In this document: piece after piece, positions 28,453 through 36,263 of the stretch
Layout of the letters: each line of letters opens with the position of its first letter
How positions within the stretch are numbered: the first letter of the stretch is position 1
IMG/VR virus record: IMGVR_UViG_3300025655_000128
Location: 1-36,263 of that record
Reading direction: 5' to 3' (one strand)
From: a virus
Length of the DNA: 36,263 nt
Program-made: the position numbers and the translations under genes
Notes under the pieces: model-generated
The model's input: only the letters and a program-made list of their open reading frames with translations
Told to the model about the DNA's origin: nothing
Databases searched by the model: none

Positions 28453-28958
28453 TAGTTAGCCCTCCACCAGCTTGCACCTAGCCCGTCAACACCTCTTCTT
28501 AAAAGTGGACGGATAGGCTTAATAACAAAACTAGGAGTTACAGAAATTCTAGTAACATCGTTATTAGAATCGCTGACACTGATACTACCAATACTAATAC
28601 TTTCGTATGTTTGGGTTGTCTGTGCTACCAAGTCTTCGTTATTCAGCAGGTGTAAAGCCTGTTCATAAACAGCTACTTTGACTAGAGAAGGGATTTCTGT
28701 TTCAGAAAAAGCAATTTGCATTCCCAGTCTATTATCAAGGTAGTTAGCGTTTCTTCGTGGCCATGCAAGAGCTTGGGAAGAACTAACAGCAGAGCCAATC
28801 CAAGGATTGTTGTCAATAATTTGTGTAGCAGTCACTAAAGCTTCTTCACGGGTTGAGTCTGGAGCGGAAGTCCAACTGGCAGAATCAATTCGTGTTTCAA
28901 AGTAAGCGTCAGCGTCAGCTATTGTCACATAACTATTAGTATTAAGAACTAAAGCCAT
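28452..28958 (-). CDS. head-tail adaptor (DnaT-like fold family)
   Basis: 168 residues with SYVTIADADAYFETRIDSAS, then REEALVTATQIID, LAWPRRN and VAVYEQALHLL: the pattern of the family often labelled 'putative DnaT-like ssDNA-binding protein', which in phages is the adaptor on the portal. Despite the label a structural role is favoured by position, directly after the capsid gene. Start behind AGGAGGAGCTA. Confidence 0.75.
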   Translation of the reverse strand: MALVLNTNSYVTIADADAYFETRIDSASWTSAPDSTREEALVTATQIIDNNPWIGSAVSSSQALAWPRRNANYLDNRLGMQIAFSETEIPSLVKVAVYEQALHLLNNEDLVAQTTQTYESISIGSISVSDSNNDVTRISVTPSFVIKPIRPLLRRGVDGLGASWWRAN

Positions 28959-28976
28959 TAGCTCCTCCTAGTCTTA

Positions 28977-30092
28977 TTATGAGTGGTAGATAGGCAGGAT
29001 GCCCAAGTTCAAAGAATCCATTTTACGGTTCCAAGAGCCAGCAGTTGCGTAAGCAGTGTTAGTTGCGAAAGCATTGGTTGCGCCAGCCCAGTCATAACCC
29101 ATTGGGTGCATGATGAAGCCATAACGGTACCAGATGTTTGTAGAGCCGCCACCTGTGTAGGAAGCTGGGTTACGATCAACTTCAACAGGAGTTGGAGTGG
29201 ACACTGGTGCGAAAGACACAGAACCTGGCTTCAGAACGAAAGAACACTTAGCAGAAGAAGCGTTCAGGTCGCCAGTAGCAGGTGTGATTGTCTGGCTTGC
29301 ACGAGTCATGATCAAGCGGAACTTACCACCGAAGACTGTGTCAAACTCAAGGTTGCCGTCTTGTACACGAGTTTGGTCAACCAAGTTGGCTGCACGCATT
29401 TCAGCCATAACTTCTGGGGAAGTAGCCAAGTACATGAAATCTGGTTCCATGTCTTTGTAAGCCATGCCGATAGCTTTGAAGAGGCGCTCACCACGAGCAG
29501 CACCAATAGCGGAGCTGTCAAAGAGACGACGTGCATCGGAAGTACCTGTTGCAGCGGCACCAAATTCGCCAGCAGCGTTGATGTCAACAAAGAAACCTGT
29601 GTTAGCAGCGTCTGCGTCTGTTTCGAAGGATACAATACCGCCGTTACCAGTACCGCCAGCATCACCGAGGGCAACCTCGTGAGCAGCAACACCCTTAAGA
29701 ACCTTCAAGAGTGCATCACCCTCGTCGTCGCCACGTACTTTTGCGAAGTCACGGGCAATCTTGGAGAGACCGTCTTGCTTCGAAACAACTTCTTGCAAGT
29801 TAACCTGCTGTGCACCGAAGGTACGAACAGTCTTAACATAGTTAGCAATGTCAGTTGTGATATCAGTGTAAGCACCATCAGTAGCAGACGACAACGATGG
29901 AACGTTGATGTTTGCGGAGAGTGGCTTGTACCAACGGAACTGACCAACAAAGGACTCGCCGTTAGCGTTGATGTCATCACGCTGGCCAACGATGCCAGTG
30001 GAGTTAAGCTTTTTCTCAGTTGTGTAAGCCTCATCTGCATAAGCAGAGATTGCGAGTGCTACGTTCTGAAAGTCTGTGTTTGTAATAGCCAT
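28977..30092 (-). CDS. major capsid protein
   Basis: 371 residues of ordinary HK97-type capsid composition (NINVPSLSSATDGAYTDITT near the N-terminus, ERLFKAIGMAYKDMEPDFMY, SPEVMAEMRAANLVDQTRVQ and KFRLIMTRAS). Position after a scaffold gene and before the adaptor, and a good AAGGAAATAAATC site, support the call. The scaffold is a separate gene, so no large delta-domain is expected here. Confidence 0.9.
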   Translation of the reverse strand: MAITNTDFQNVALAISAYADEAYTTEKKLNSTGIVGQRDDINANGESFVGQFRWYKPLSANINVPSLSSATDGAYTDITTDIANYVKTVRTFGAQQVNLQEVVSKQDGLSKIARDFAKVRGDDEGDALLKVLKGVAAHEVALGDAGGTGNGGIVSFETDADAANTGFFVDINAAGEFGAAATGTSDARRLFDSSAIGAARGERLFKAIGMAYKDMEPDFMYLATSPEVMAEMRAANLVDQTRVQDGNLEFDTVFGGKFRLIMTRASQTITPATGDLNASSAKCSFVLKPGSVSFAPVSTPTPVEVDRNPASYTGGGSTNIWYRYGFIMHPMGYDWAGATNAFATNTAYATAGSWNRKMDSLNLGILPIYHS

Positions 30093-30122
30093 GATTTATT
30101 TCCTTATGGTAACTATTAGATA

Positions 30123-30803
30123 TTAGTAAGTGTAATTACCCAGCTGGCCTTTGGCCGCTAGAGAAAGAACTTCTTCTGTTGTCATTTCACCAATAGACTT
30201 TTTCTGTTCCATTGACGAGGTGCCAGACGTAGTTGTCTTACCAGCACCAGTGTTAGCTTTAATTCGAAATAGGAATGAATTCTCTTCATTCTTAGAGTAA
30301 GATGAAATAAAGTCCTGAATGTTAGTACCGGCTTTATGAACCCAAAGACCATCATCATTTTGAACGAGTTGTTCAACAATGTCACGATAGGCCATTTGGC
30401 GACTACGCTCATTACGGAAGTCTAGCCCGCTAAGCGCAGAGTTAACTACACTATCACGGTTAAGCTTAACATTCTCTTCTTCAAAGACCTTAAGCTTTGC
30501 TTGGGCTTCAGCAAGTTTTAGCTCTAGAGCTTCTTGCATTTTTCCCTCTTCTTCCAGACGTTGAATATGAGCTTGTTTTTGTTTTTGCTCAATTTCAACA
30601 GCCTTTTTCAAAGCTTCGTCACGTTCACCCGCCATTCGATCCATGTTGGATTTCATTTTAGCGAGTCGTTCTTGGACTTCACGTTCAATCGGATCTACTT
30701 CACTCTCAGTGACAGTTCCCTCTTGAACAGTTTCTTGTTCTTGAGTCTCAGTGGACTCATCTTGAGCAGTTACTTCTTCAACTACTTTATTCTCTTCACT
30801 CAT
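30123..30803 (-). CDS. capsid scaffold protein
   Basis: 226 residues. Acidic N-terminus (NKVVEEVTAQDESTETQEQE), a long coiled coil about 45-115 (Glu/Lys/Gln rich), and a Gly/Thr tail with STY-rich end GQLGNYTY. Characteristic of scaffolds directly upstream of the capsid gene. A hairpin (30853-30867) lies in its 99-base leader. Confidence 0.88.
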   Translation of the reverse strand: MSEENKVVEEVTAQDESTETQEQETVQEGTVTESEVDPIEREVQERLAKMKSNMDRMAGERDEALKKAVEIEQKQKQAHIQRLEEEGKMQEALELKLAEAQAKLKVFEEENVKLNRDSVVNSALSGLDFRNERSRQMAYRDIVEQLVQNDDGLWVHKAGTNIQDFISSYSKNEENSFLFRIKANTGAGKTTTSGTSSMEQKKSIGEMTTEEVLSLAAKGQLGNYTY

Positions 30804-30852
30804 TATTTCTTCCTTTCAAGCACAGCTTGGGTTATGATTTCTTTAAATATAC

Positions 30853-30867
30853 AGAGTTACAAACTCT
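30853..30867 (-). other. perfect small hairpin in the scaffold leader
   Basis: AGAGTT and AACTCT with a 3-base loop in the gap between the MuF-RNAP gene and the scaffold gene. No U-tail, so not a terminator. Geometry (6-bp stem, 3-nt loop) recalls N4 hairpin promoters. The remaining gap 30804-30902 shows nothing else I recognise. Confidence 0.35.
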
Positions 30868-30902
30868 AGTTAGGTTAAGTCGCATGGGCTATTACAAATA
30901 AA

Positions 30903-33900
30903 CTATGGACCAATTCCATACCAGTCCTTACCCGCAGGTATTGGGGCTAGTATTTCTTCTCTTGTAATCTTATCTTTAGGATCGATAAGACCTTGTGCCT
31001 TTGCTTTAGCAAGTAAAGCGTTGTAAGACTTGTTCGATAAACCCTGTCTACGCATTTCAAGAAGGGTCTTTCTGATAGTATTGCCCTCTAGAGCATCTGC
31101 ATAGATGGTTCTAAGAGCAGCTTTAGCGTTGTCTGCTTCAGCGATGTTTGTAAAGAAAGCATCGTGAATCGTCCCTGTTTCAACGTTGTTTTTACGTCCC
31201 CACAAGTGAAACCTACGTACAATAACTGCGTCATTGCTGTGGTTACCATTTACACCTAATCCAATACGTGCGTCGTTAAGCGAGCCTTTTCCTAGCAGCT
31301 TTCCGTCTTGTGCACTGTCTTCATAGATGTTAGCAATTTTACGACCCGTAACCGGATCAGTAAATTCAATGCGCTCTTGTATCTTTGGTCGATACCTTTG
31401 CGTCATAATCTTTCCGTCAAAAGTAACCCACGGTATATCTACCTTTTGAGTTTCTTCAACAAAAACCTTTGCCACGTCTTTCCAGTAGTTAATGAAGTTG
31501 TCTGTAACCGGAGCACGTTGTGCTAGGTTCTTAGACATAATTCTAGAAACTTCCGAAAATTCTTTTGGGCCAATTATCCCTCGTCTGGAGTTCATAAGTT
31601 TATTTACAAAATCCGCAGTATCAGGATGAATGTCTTGTGCTTGTTTTAACAAAGTTCTACCAGCAGGTTCATTCTTGTTGATCATTTCAATTAGTTCTGC
31701 TCTAAAAGAGGTTAACTCTGATTCAACACCAATGGCACCTTGCCGATTAGCAATCTTAATTTTACCATCAATAATCCTAAGTTGTTCACCGAGGTTATCC
31801 TTAGTAACAGTAACATATCCCTTGCCATCAAGAACTTTTGATAACTGTCCAGCAACGTTTGCAGTCTTAGTCGCATCGCCCGCTCCGTAGAAAGAAACCA
31901 TATTCTGTGACTTAGCCGCCTTAGCTAGGTCTTCCCAAGTAAGACTTGCGTCTCTTAATGCAGGAATCTTTAAGAAATCAGGATCGTTAACGGTGTCCAT
32001 CGCAACTAGGTCATATAGGCGGTTTTTCTGAGTGGTTGGCAAAACATTACTTGCAAGAGATACTTTACGATCCCCCGTCGAGAGTCCAATGATTTGAGCA
32101 CCAGAAGAACTGGCGTCGTTTTCAATCATTAACTTTGTCTTATAGGTTGACAAACGAGATACATTGTTAAAGTCACCGTTTACATGATCATAAACACGAG
32201 CGTACTCTAGAGCCATTCTAGACATCTTAGGTACTTCAGGGCCCTCGAGCCCCTTTATAAGTGGATGTTCTAGAAATTCCCTAAGCCTACGATCTCTTTG
32301 TGTTTTTGACTGAAGCAACCTTCCAAGTTCAAGTAACTTTGATTCATTCCTACGAAAGATTTCTAGACGTCCAGATTGAGTAAGTGCTTCCGTGCCAGGG
32401 CCAATCATAGCTCCTAACTGAATACGAAGCTCCCTCATTGCGCCTGGTGTCATAGACTTTGCAGTACCTGAGTTTAAAAAAGGCCGAACAAGCTCACCGC
32501 CAGTAGGTGTAAGATAACCACGATGGTATACCCGTCCACGGGAGTCAATAAAGACATTTGTTCTAAAGTTCTTATTACGCTGCGCATGAAACTTAACAGT
32601 TGACATAAGGCCATAGCCTTGTTCTCCACGATTAAGTATTTCATGCCGAAGTTCGTTTATAGAGTCATAATACTTCGAGTTACCACGGGGGTCTCTGAAA
32701 CGTACAATGTCGTCCATAAAGCTTGCGAATTCAACATCAACCCCATACTCGACGTTAGACACATGATTCATCATCTGTGCCATTTCAGCATCGATCTGTT
32801 TAGCATCATAGTCAGCAAACTTATCACGAGAAATAATAGGTATACCTGTGTCGTTTCCACGAGAGTCTACAAAGGTCTTTTTATTTGCTTTAACATACAA
32901 CCTATCTCTATCATTGATAGTTCCCAGGCGTCGAGCAATAGTTACTCTTCGCTCTGCCTCTTGGAGCTTTATCAAACCCTTATCAATAACAATAACTTCC
33001 CTAGAGATAGTGTCTTGCCACCCACCGGAAGTTCTCCCAGTTTCCAGATCAAGTACACCCCTTCGTGTTTTACCCCTAAACTGAACTTTGATCATGTTTT
33101 GTTTGACCATAAAGTCTAATATTTTAGAGCCTTCCGCATGATTATCTCTCAGCGTGTTTTTAGTAAAGGGTATAAGGTTTTCAAAATCTTTCGAGAACTG
33201 CTTACCAATGTTAATCGCAAGAGAGTCGTAATCAGTTGACTGTCCTGATGAAATTAGCTTAGCAATCTTAGTGATACTATTAAGTGCTGCGTCATCCATT
33301 ACTTTAGAAGTAGGCTTTTTGTCAGCAATCAAAAATTCCATATCTAGAATTCTTCGAATAGCTTCATTCTTTTTTGATACGAGTTGTGTCCACCAAGAAT
33401 CAGAAGGTTCTCGATTGTATAAGAATTTGTAAGAGTCATAAGCTTGCTTTACAAAGGGTAAATTTAAGAATTTTTTCTTTAGTTTATCCTTAGAAGGATA
33501 CTTTTCAGTAAACCCGTTAAAGTAAACCCGCATAGGTGACCTACCAGTAAAAAACAGCTTTTTGGCTAGGGCTTTTCCTTCGGTACTACGCCAAGCATCA
33601 ATATAACGTTGATCTTTTAGCTGGTCTCTTACAAGCTCTTCAAAGTTGTAGTACTTACCCATAATCTGAACTTGTGGAGTATCCTTGGACAAATAGCTAA
33701 CAAACATCTCTGACCTTTGTCGTGAGCGGGTGTCTAAAAGCCTTGAAACGTTCTGAACAGCGAACCTGTTTTCCGCTCTAACAACTGAAGCAAAATCTTG
33801 CCAAGGGTCTTTGTTTTTAGCATAACGCTCAAAAACAACCCTTAAGTTCTCTACAATTACTGTCTGTTGGTTAACAGAAAGCTTATCATCGAGACTAGAA

Positions 33901-35288
33901 GCCATTGATTCAATAAAGTCTTTTTCTTCTAATTTTAGAAGTTGGGACTTTCTCATAAAGTCAATACGCTCTTGGTAGAGGTTGAAGTCAGGGTCATAGA
34001 GGTTGTTGTTCTTAACCTCACCAGTTAGAGGGTCTGCCGAAAAGTTTCTTTCATCAAATTCGTTACCAACTCTACGTCGAGATGCCTGTTTACCCACCAA
34101 GGAAGTGCCCTTGTAGTCAGTTAGTGACATCGTCTTTGAGTAGTCATCTGAGTCTAGTAAGAAAAGCTGACGAAGGTCTTCTTTATATTTTGGGTTACTT
34201 ACAAGATTACTAGGGCGGCTGGCATCTAGCCTTACATCAACTTCCCTAATCTTTTGTCTAGGTCTAAAGACAGTAGTCGCTTGTGTAGCTCTGTTTCTTA
34301 AGGCTTGGATGGAAAGCGCCTTACCTTTTGGAGTTATGAATTGTTCAGCACTTAGCTTACCTTGTCGAAACAAGTTTACAGCATCCATAGACCCTAATAG
34401 GTTTGATTGAATCTCCATTGGTTGTACTTTTAACCAAGCGCCAAATGATTGTATTTTTGGAGGGAGCCCCGTAAGGGTTTCTACCTTCTTTTTAGCTAGC
34501 TCTGTTTTATTTATCCGGCTTGTGTTTTCTAAAGACAGTTCTTCTTTAGATTTCAACACAGGGATCAAAGAAGATCGGCAGTTCCAGTGAAGCGGAGGCT
34601 TGAACTGATCGTCGTTTATATCATAAATTTTACCGTTATGATAAGAACAAATCGGACTTGTCCTAGAGTCAAGAATAGCTGTAAACATAAATCCTTTAAG
34701 AATGTCTTTATTACTCTCAGCAACCTTTTTAAGAGCTGCAGTTTGAGTAGAAGTAATAGAAGTTCTCGTTAAAGTCTTGGCCTGATACTCTGTTATCTTA
34801 GTTGTTTTAAGAACATCAGCTATAATATCGTTTTGGCTAGCGCCTTTTGCAAGCCCAGCTTTTACTTTAGATTGAATTCTAACAAGCTCACCAGAAGAAA
34901 TGTTTTGAATATTGTTCTTAATATTACTTGGCCCTTTAATGTTTGGCCCAGTAACTTCAGCTAGCAATTCTTTAGTCCGTGGTCTTTGAACTTTATAAAA
35001 GTCTTTTACTTCTTTGTATAGGTTATCACTATGAAAGTCTAACTGTGAAGTAGAAAACTCTTTTAGTGTGTTGGTTTTATGAGAAAGAAGTTCTGTTCCA
35101 AAACGACTTACTTCTTTTGAGACATCATTTTTTACATTATTGCGAAGCAAAGCTTGCAAGTTGTTTCTATGTCTTTTTAGAATTCGTCTGTTTTGTATTT
35201 GAACACCCTCTTCATAAAGCCTCACATCTGCCATATGTGCAACAATTCGATCAAAAAGTTTATCGTTAATATTCATCCAGTCCACCAT
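30903..35288 (-). CDS. MuF minor head protein fused to a single-subunit RNA polymerase (virion RNAP candidate)
   Basis: 1461 residues. About 1-245 form a MuF/SPP1 gp7-type domain: a coiled N-terminus, LTRTSITSTQTAALKKVAES (173-192) and DSRTSPICSYHNGKIY ... PPLHWNCRSSLIP (207-243; Cys214, His217, His234, Cys237). About 260-900 is a linker and RNAP N-terminal-like region. The RNAP core shows DSRGR at 915-919, motif A NDASSSGAQ with Asp1058, motif B KSQNMVSFYG with Lys1126 and Tyr1134, and motif C TIHDAF with Asp1376. Spacing between motifs is closer to N4 virion RNAP than to T7, except a shorter A-B gap. MuF proteins sit inside heads and some are injected, so this RNAP is likely packaged and delivered with the DNA. 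The start has a poor ribosome site; an ATG at 35276 behind GGTGGA is an alternative. Confidence 0.88.
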   Translation of the reverse strand: MVDWMNINDKLFDRIVAHMADVRLYEEGVQIQNRRILKRHRNNLQALLRNNVKNDVSKEVSRFGTELLSHKTNTLKEFSTSQLDFHSDNLYKEVKDFYKVQRPRTKELLAEVTGPNIKGPSNIKNNIQNISSGELVRIQSKVKAGLAKGASQNDIIADVLKTTKITEYQAKTLTRTSITSTQTAALKKVAESNKDILKGFMFTAILDSRTSPICSYHNGKIYDINDDQFKPPLHWNCRSSLIPVLKSKEELSLENTSRINKTELAKKKVETLTGLPPKIQSFGAWLKVQPMEIQSNLLGSMDAVNLFRQGKLSAEQFITPKGKALSIQALRNRATQATTVFRPRQKIREVDVRLDASRPSNLVSNPKYKEDLRQLFLLDSDDYSKTMSLTDYKGTSLVGKQASRRRVGNEFDERNFSADPLTGEVKNNNLYDPDFNLYQERIDFMRKSQLLKLEEKDFIESMASSLDDKLSVNQQTVIVENLRVVFERYAKNKDPWQDFASVVRAENRFAVQNVSRLLDTRSRQRSEMFVSYLSKDTPQVQIMGKYYNFEELVRDQLKDQRYIDAWRSTEGKALAKKLFFTGRSPMRVYFNGFTEKYPSKDKLKKKFLNLPFVKQAYDSYKFLYNREPSDSWWTQLVSKKNEAIRRILDMEFLIADKKPTSKVMDDAALNSITKIAKLISSGQSTDYDSLAINIGKQFSKDFENLIPFTKNTLRDNHAEGSKILDFMVKQNMIKVQFRGKTRRGVLDLETGRTSGGWQDTISREVIVIDKGLIKLQEAERRVTIARRLGTINDRDRLYVKANKKTFVDSRGNDTGIPIISRDKFADYDAKQIDAEMAQMMNHVSNVEYGVDVEFASFMDDIVRFRDPRGNSKYYDSINELRHEILNRGEQGYGLMSTVKFHAQRNKNFRTNVFIDSRGRVYHRGYLTPTGGELVRPFLNSGTAKSMTPGAMRELRIQLGAMIGPGTEALTQSGRLEIFRRNESKLLELGRLLQSKTQRDRRLREFLEHPLIKGLEGPEVPKMSRMALEYARVYDHVNGDFNNVSRLSTYKTKLMIENDASSSGAQIIGLSTGDRKVSLASNVLPTTQKNRLYDLVAMDTVNDPDFLKIPALRDASLTWEDLAKAAKSQNMVSFYGAGDATKTANVAGQLSKVLDGKGYVTVTKDNLGEQLRIIDGKIKIANRQGAIGVESELTSFRAELIEMINKNEPAGRTLLKQAQDIHPDTADFVNKLMNSRRGIIGPKEFSEVSRIMSKNLAQRAPVTDNFINYWKDVAKVFVEETQKVDIPWVTFDGKIMTQRYRPKIQERIEFTDPVTGRKIANIYEDSAQDGKLLGKGSLNDARIGLGVNGNHSNDAVIVRRFHLWGRKNNVETGTIHDAFFTNIAEADNAKAALRTIYADALEGNTIRKTLLEMRRQGLSNKSYNALLAKAKAQGLIDPKDKITREEILAPIPAGKDWYGIGP

Positions 35289-35305
35289 TGTAGAGTAAGT
35301 TGATA

Positions 35306-35333
35306 AGCAGTTTTAAGACTTGCTTAGGTCTTT
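35306..35333 (-). promoter_or_regulatory. candidate phage RNA polymerase promoter, site 4
   Basis: Plus strand AGCAGTTTTAAGACTTGC followed by TTAGGTCTTT. Found in the 50-base gap between portal and MuF-RNAP, so the fusion gene would have its own late promoter. Shares AGCAGTTT, CT and AGG with the other sites. Confidence 0.55.
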
Positions 35334-35338
35334 ATTAG

Positions 35339-36263
35339 TTACTCAATAATTACTGAGTTATCTGATACGTTGTCTACAAGAGGATCTGTCTGAATTTCTT
35401 CTCTTGCAGAGTCATCATCGTAGTCAGCTGGTAGGAAGTCGTTATACTTTGCAATGTTGAGGAAAGTACTTCTACTAATAATACCAGACTGATACCACTC
35501 AGAAACAAGTCGCATAGCACCCTCTCCGCCGACCATCGGTGCAAAGTCGCTAGACATTTGAAATCCAATATCAGAACCGGAGTAGTCCGTGTTATACTTC
35601 CAGTTTAGCATAAAGGCAATAACCTCTTTTAGCGTACCGGAAATTTTAGCGTTAAGAGTACCTAGCTGTGCTGTTTGAGAAGCATTTCTAATCTCAAGAG
35701 CAACACCAGAAGCCGCCTGTTCAGGTGACAACATCCGAATGCCCATCTTAGCCATTTCTTCGATAGTGGAGGAAATTGCACGATCCATGTCTGCCAAAGC
35801 ACCTGTAGGTGTTTCAAGCACGCTAATGCTCTCATCTTTACGAACACGCAACCAAGATCCAAGCCCAGAGTTAACTAGCTCTTCAAACTCTTCGTCAGTC
35901 ATGTCAGACTGTACGATAGGTGTGTAAGTTGCTGCACCGTATAGTAGGTGGTTACGACGAGATACCTTGTTGTAGAGAGACACCTCTCTGTCAATGAGCG
36001 GCATAAGTACAGGTTCAACAGGTTCAATTTGACCGTTAAGTGGCCAGGCTGGAATTCTGTCAATTCTTGTACCAAATATAGTCGGGTAAACTGTCTTAAC
36101 CTTTTTAAACTCCGCAGAAGCTGCGTAGTCAACGTAGTCTTGCTTAACATCCCCGTTTAGAACCTTAAGCTCATTATTCGTATCAGCATGCTCATAGTAA
36201 TCAATAACTAACTTACCACTTTCGTCAAGGTAGTGATCACAAACAGTGTCAACATAGTTAGCG
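35339..36263 (-). CDS. portal protein (DUF4055 type), N-terminus beyond the window
   Basis: The frame stays open to the right edge, giving 307 residues of C-terminal portal. RIDRIPAWPLNG, PLIDREVSLYNKVSRRNHLL, YGAATYTPIV and LEIRNASQTAQLGTLN are typical of DUF4055 portals, where DNA passes into the head and the MuF domain docks. The window cuts it before its start. Its order with scaffold, capsid and adaptor is the usual siphovirus head module. Confidence 0.85.
   Translation of the reverse strand, partial: ANYVDTVCDHYLDESGKLVIDYYEHADTNNELKVLNGDVKQDYVDYAASAEFKKVKTVYPTIFGTRIDRIPAWPLNGQIEPVEPVLMPLIDREVSLYNKVSRRNHLLYGAATYTPIVQSDMTDEEFEELVNSGLGSWLRVRKDESISVLETPTGALADMDRAISSTIEEMAKMGIRMLSPEQAASGVALEIRNASQTAQLGTLNAKISGTLKEVIAFMLNWKYNTDYSGSDIGFQMSSDFAPMVGGEGAMRLVSEWYQSGIISRSTFLNIAKYNDFLPADYDDDSAREEIQTDPLVDNVSDNSVIIE

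Noticed and set aside
28983-30119. Long plus-strand open frame of 378 codons opposite the capsid gene
   Set aside because: It is the mirror frame of the capsid coding sequence, is rich in Cys/Ser/Thr/Val with no family features, lacks a ribosome site, and no other plus-strand gene is present.
1-36263. tRNA genes, integrase, attachment sites, insertion sequences
   Set aside because: I looked for cloverleaf ends, recombinase motifs and paired terminal repeats and saw none. By eye only, so a tRNA search could still find one.

Overview
This window is a contiguous piece of a tailed double-stranded DNA phage genome. Every gene I can support is on the minus strand, so transcription runs from high to low coordinates and the order below follows that direction. 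Genes are packed with ATGA or TAATG overlaps and mostly strong Shine-Dalgarno sites. The long tape measure protein, the lambda-style tail-chaperone frameshift and the tail-tube, connector and HK97-gp10-like proteins point to a siphovirus. I cannot name the host. No tRNA, CRISPR array, insertion sequence, integrase or repressor was seen, and neither genome end is present.

Head and tail block (36263 to 19341): the C-terminal part of a DUF4055-type portal protein, a 1461-residue minor head protein, a scaffold, the major capsid protein, three or four connector/completion proteins, the tail tube protein, a G/GT chaperone pair joined by a -1 frameshift at GGGAAAC, and a 2155-residue tape measure protein followed by a clear terminator. 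The most remarkable gene is at 30903-35288. Its first 245 residues are a MuF-type (SPP1 gp7-like) head domain. Its last 550 or so residues carry, in order, all the signature motifs of a single-subunit (T7/N4-like) RNA polymerase: DxxGR, motif A Asp, motif B Lys and Tyr-Gly, and motif C His-Asp. It looks like a virion-packaged, injected RNA polymerase fused to a head protein.

Lysis and control block (19340 to 16717): several short membrane proteins, a SleB-type endolysin, small unknown genes and an HTH protein. Between them lie two repeated intergenic motifs. One is a 28-nt non-palindromic motif seen four times (13667, 18654, 18978, 35306). The other is a TATAAT-plus-palindrome element seen three times (17743, 18906, 19215). 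These are candidate promoters for the two phage RNA polymerases.

Transcription and replication block (16716 to 1): a complete 723-residue T7-like RNA polymerase ending in FAFA, a gp2.5-like ssDNA-binding protein, a nucleoside deoxyribosyltransferase-like enzyme, a GIY-YIG-like protein, a DUF3310 (T7 gp1.7-like) protein, a family A DNA polymerase, a long run of small accessory genes, a MazG-like pyrophosphohydrolase, a FEN-type 5'-3' exonuclease, a second GIY-YIG protein and the start of a T7 gp4-like primase/helicase cut by the left edge. The small-gene run (3136-7762) contains recent tandem duplications: alanine-rich proteins starting MTKLE, and WYLN-repeat proteins. Several of its genes are only 19 to 60 codons long.

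Taken together, the phage appears to combine a siphovirus particle, a T7-type replisome and an N4-like two-polymerase transcription programme. In this model a packaged MuF-RNAP would start early transcription and the 723-residue RNAP would carry out middle/late transcription. The sequence motifs are seen directly; the programme is inference.
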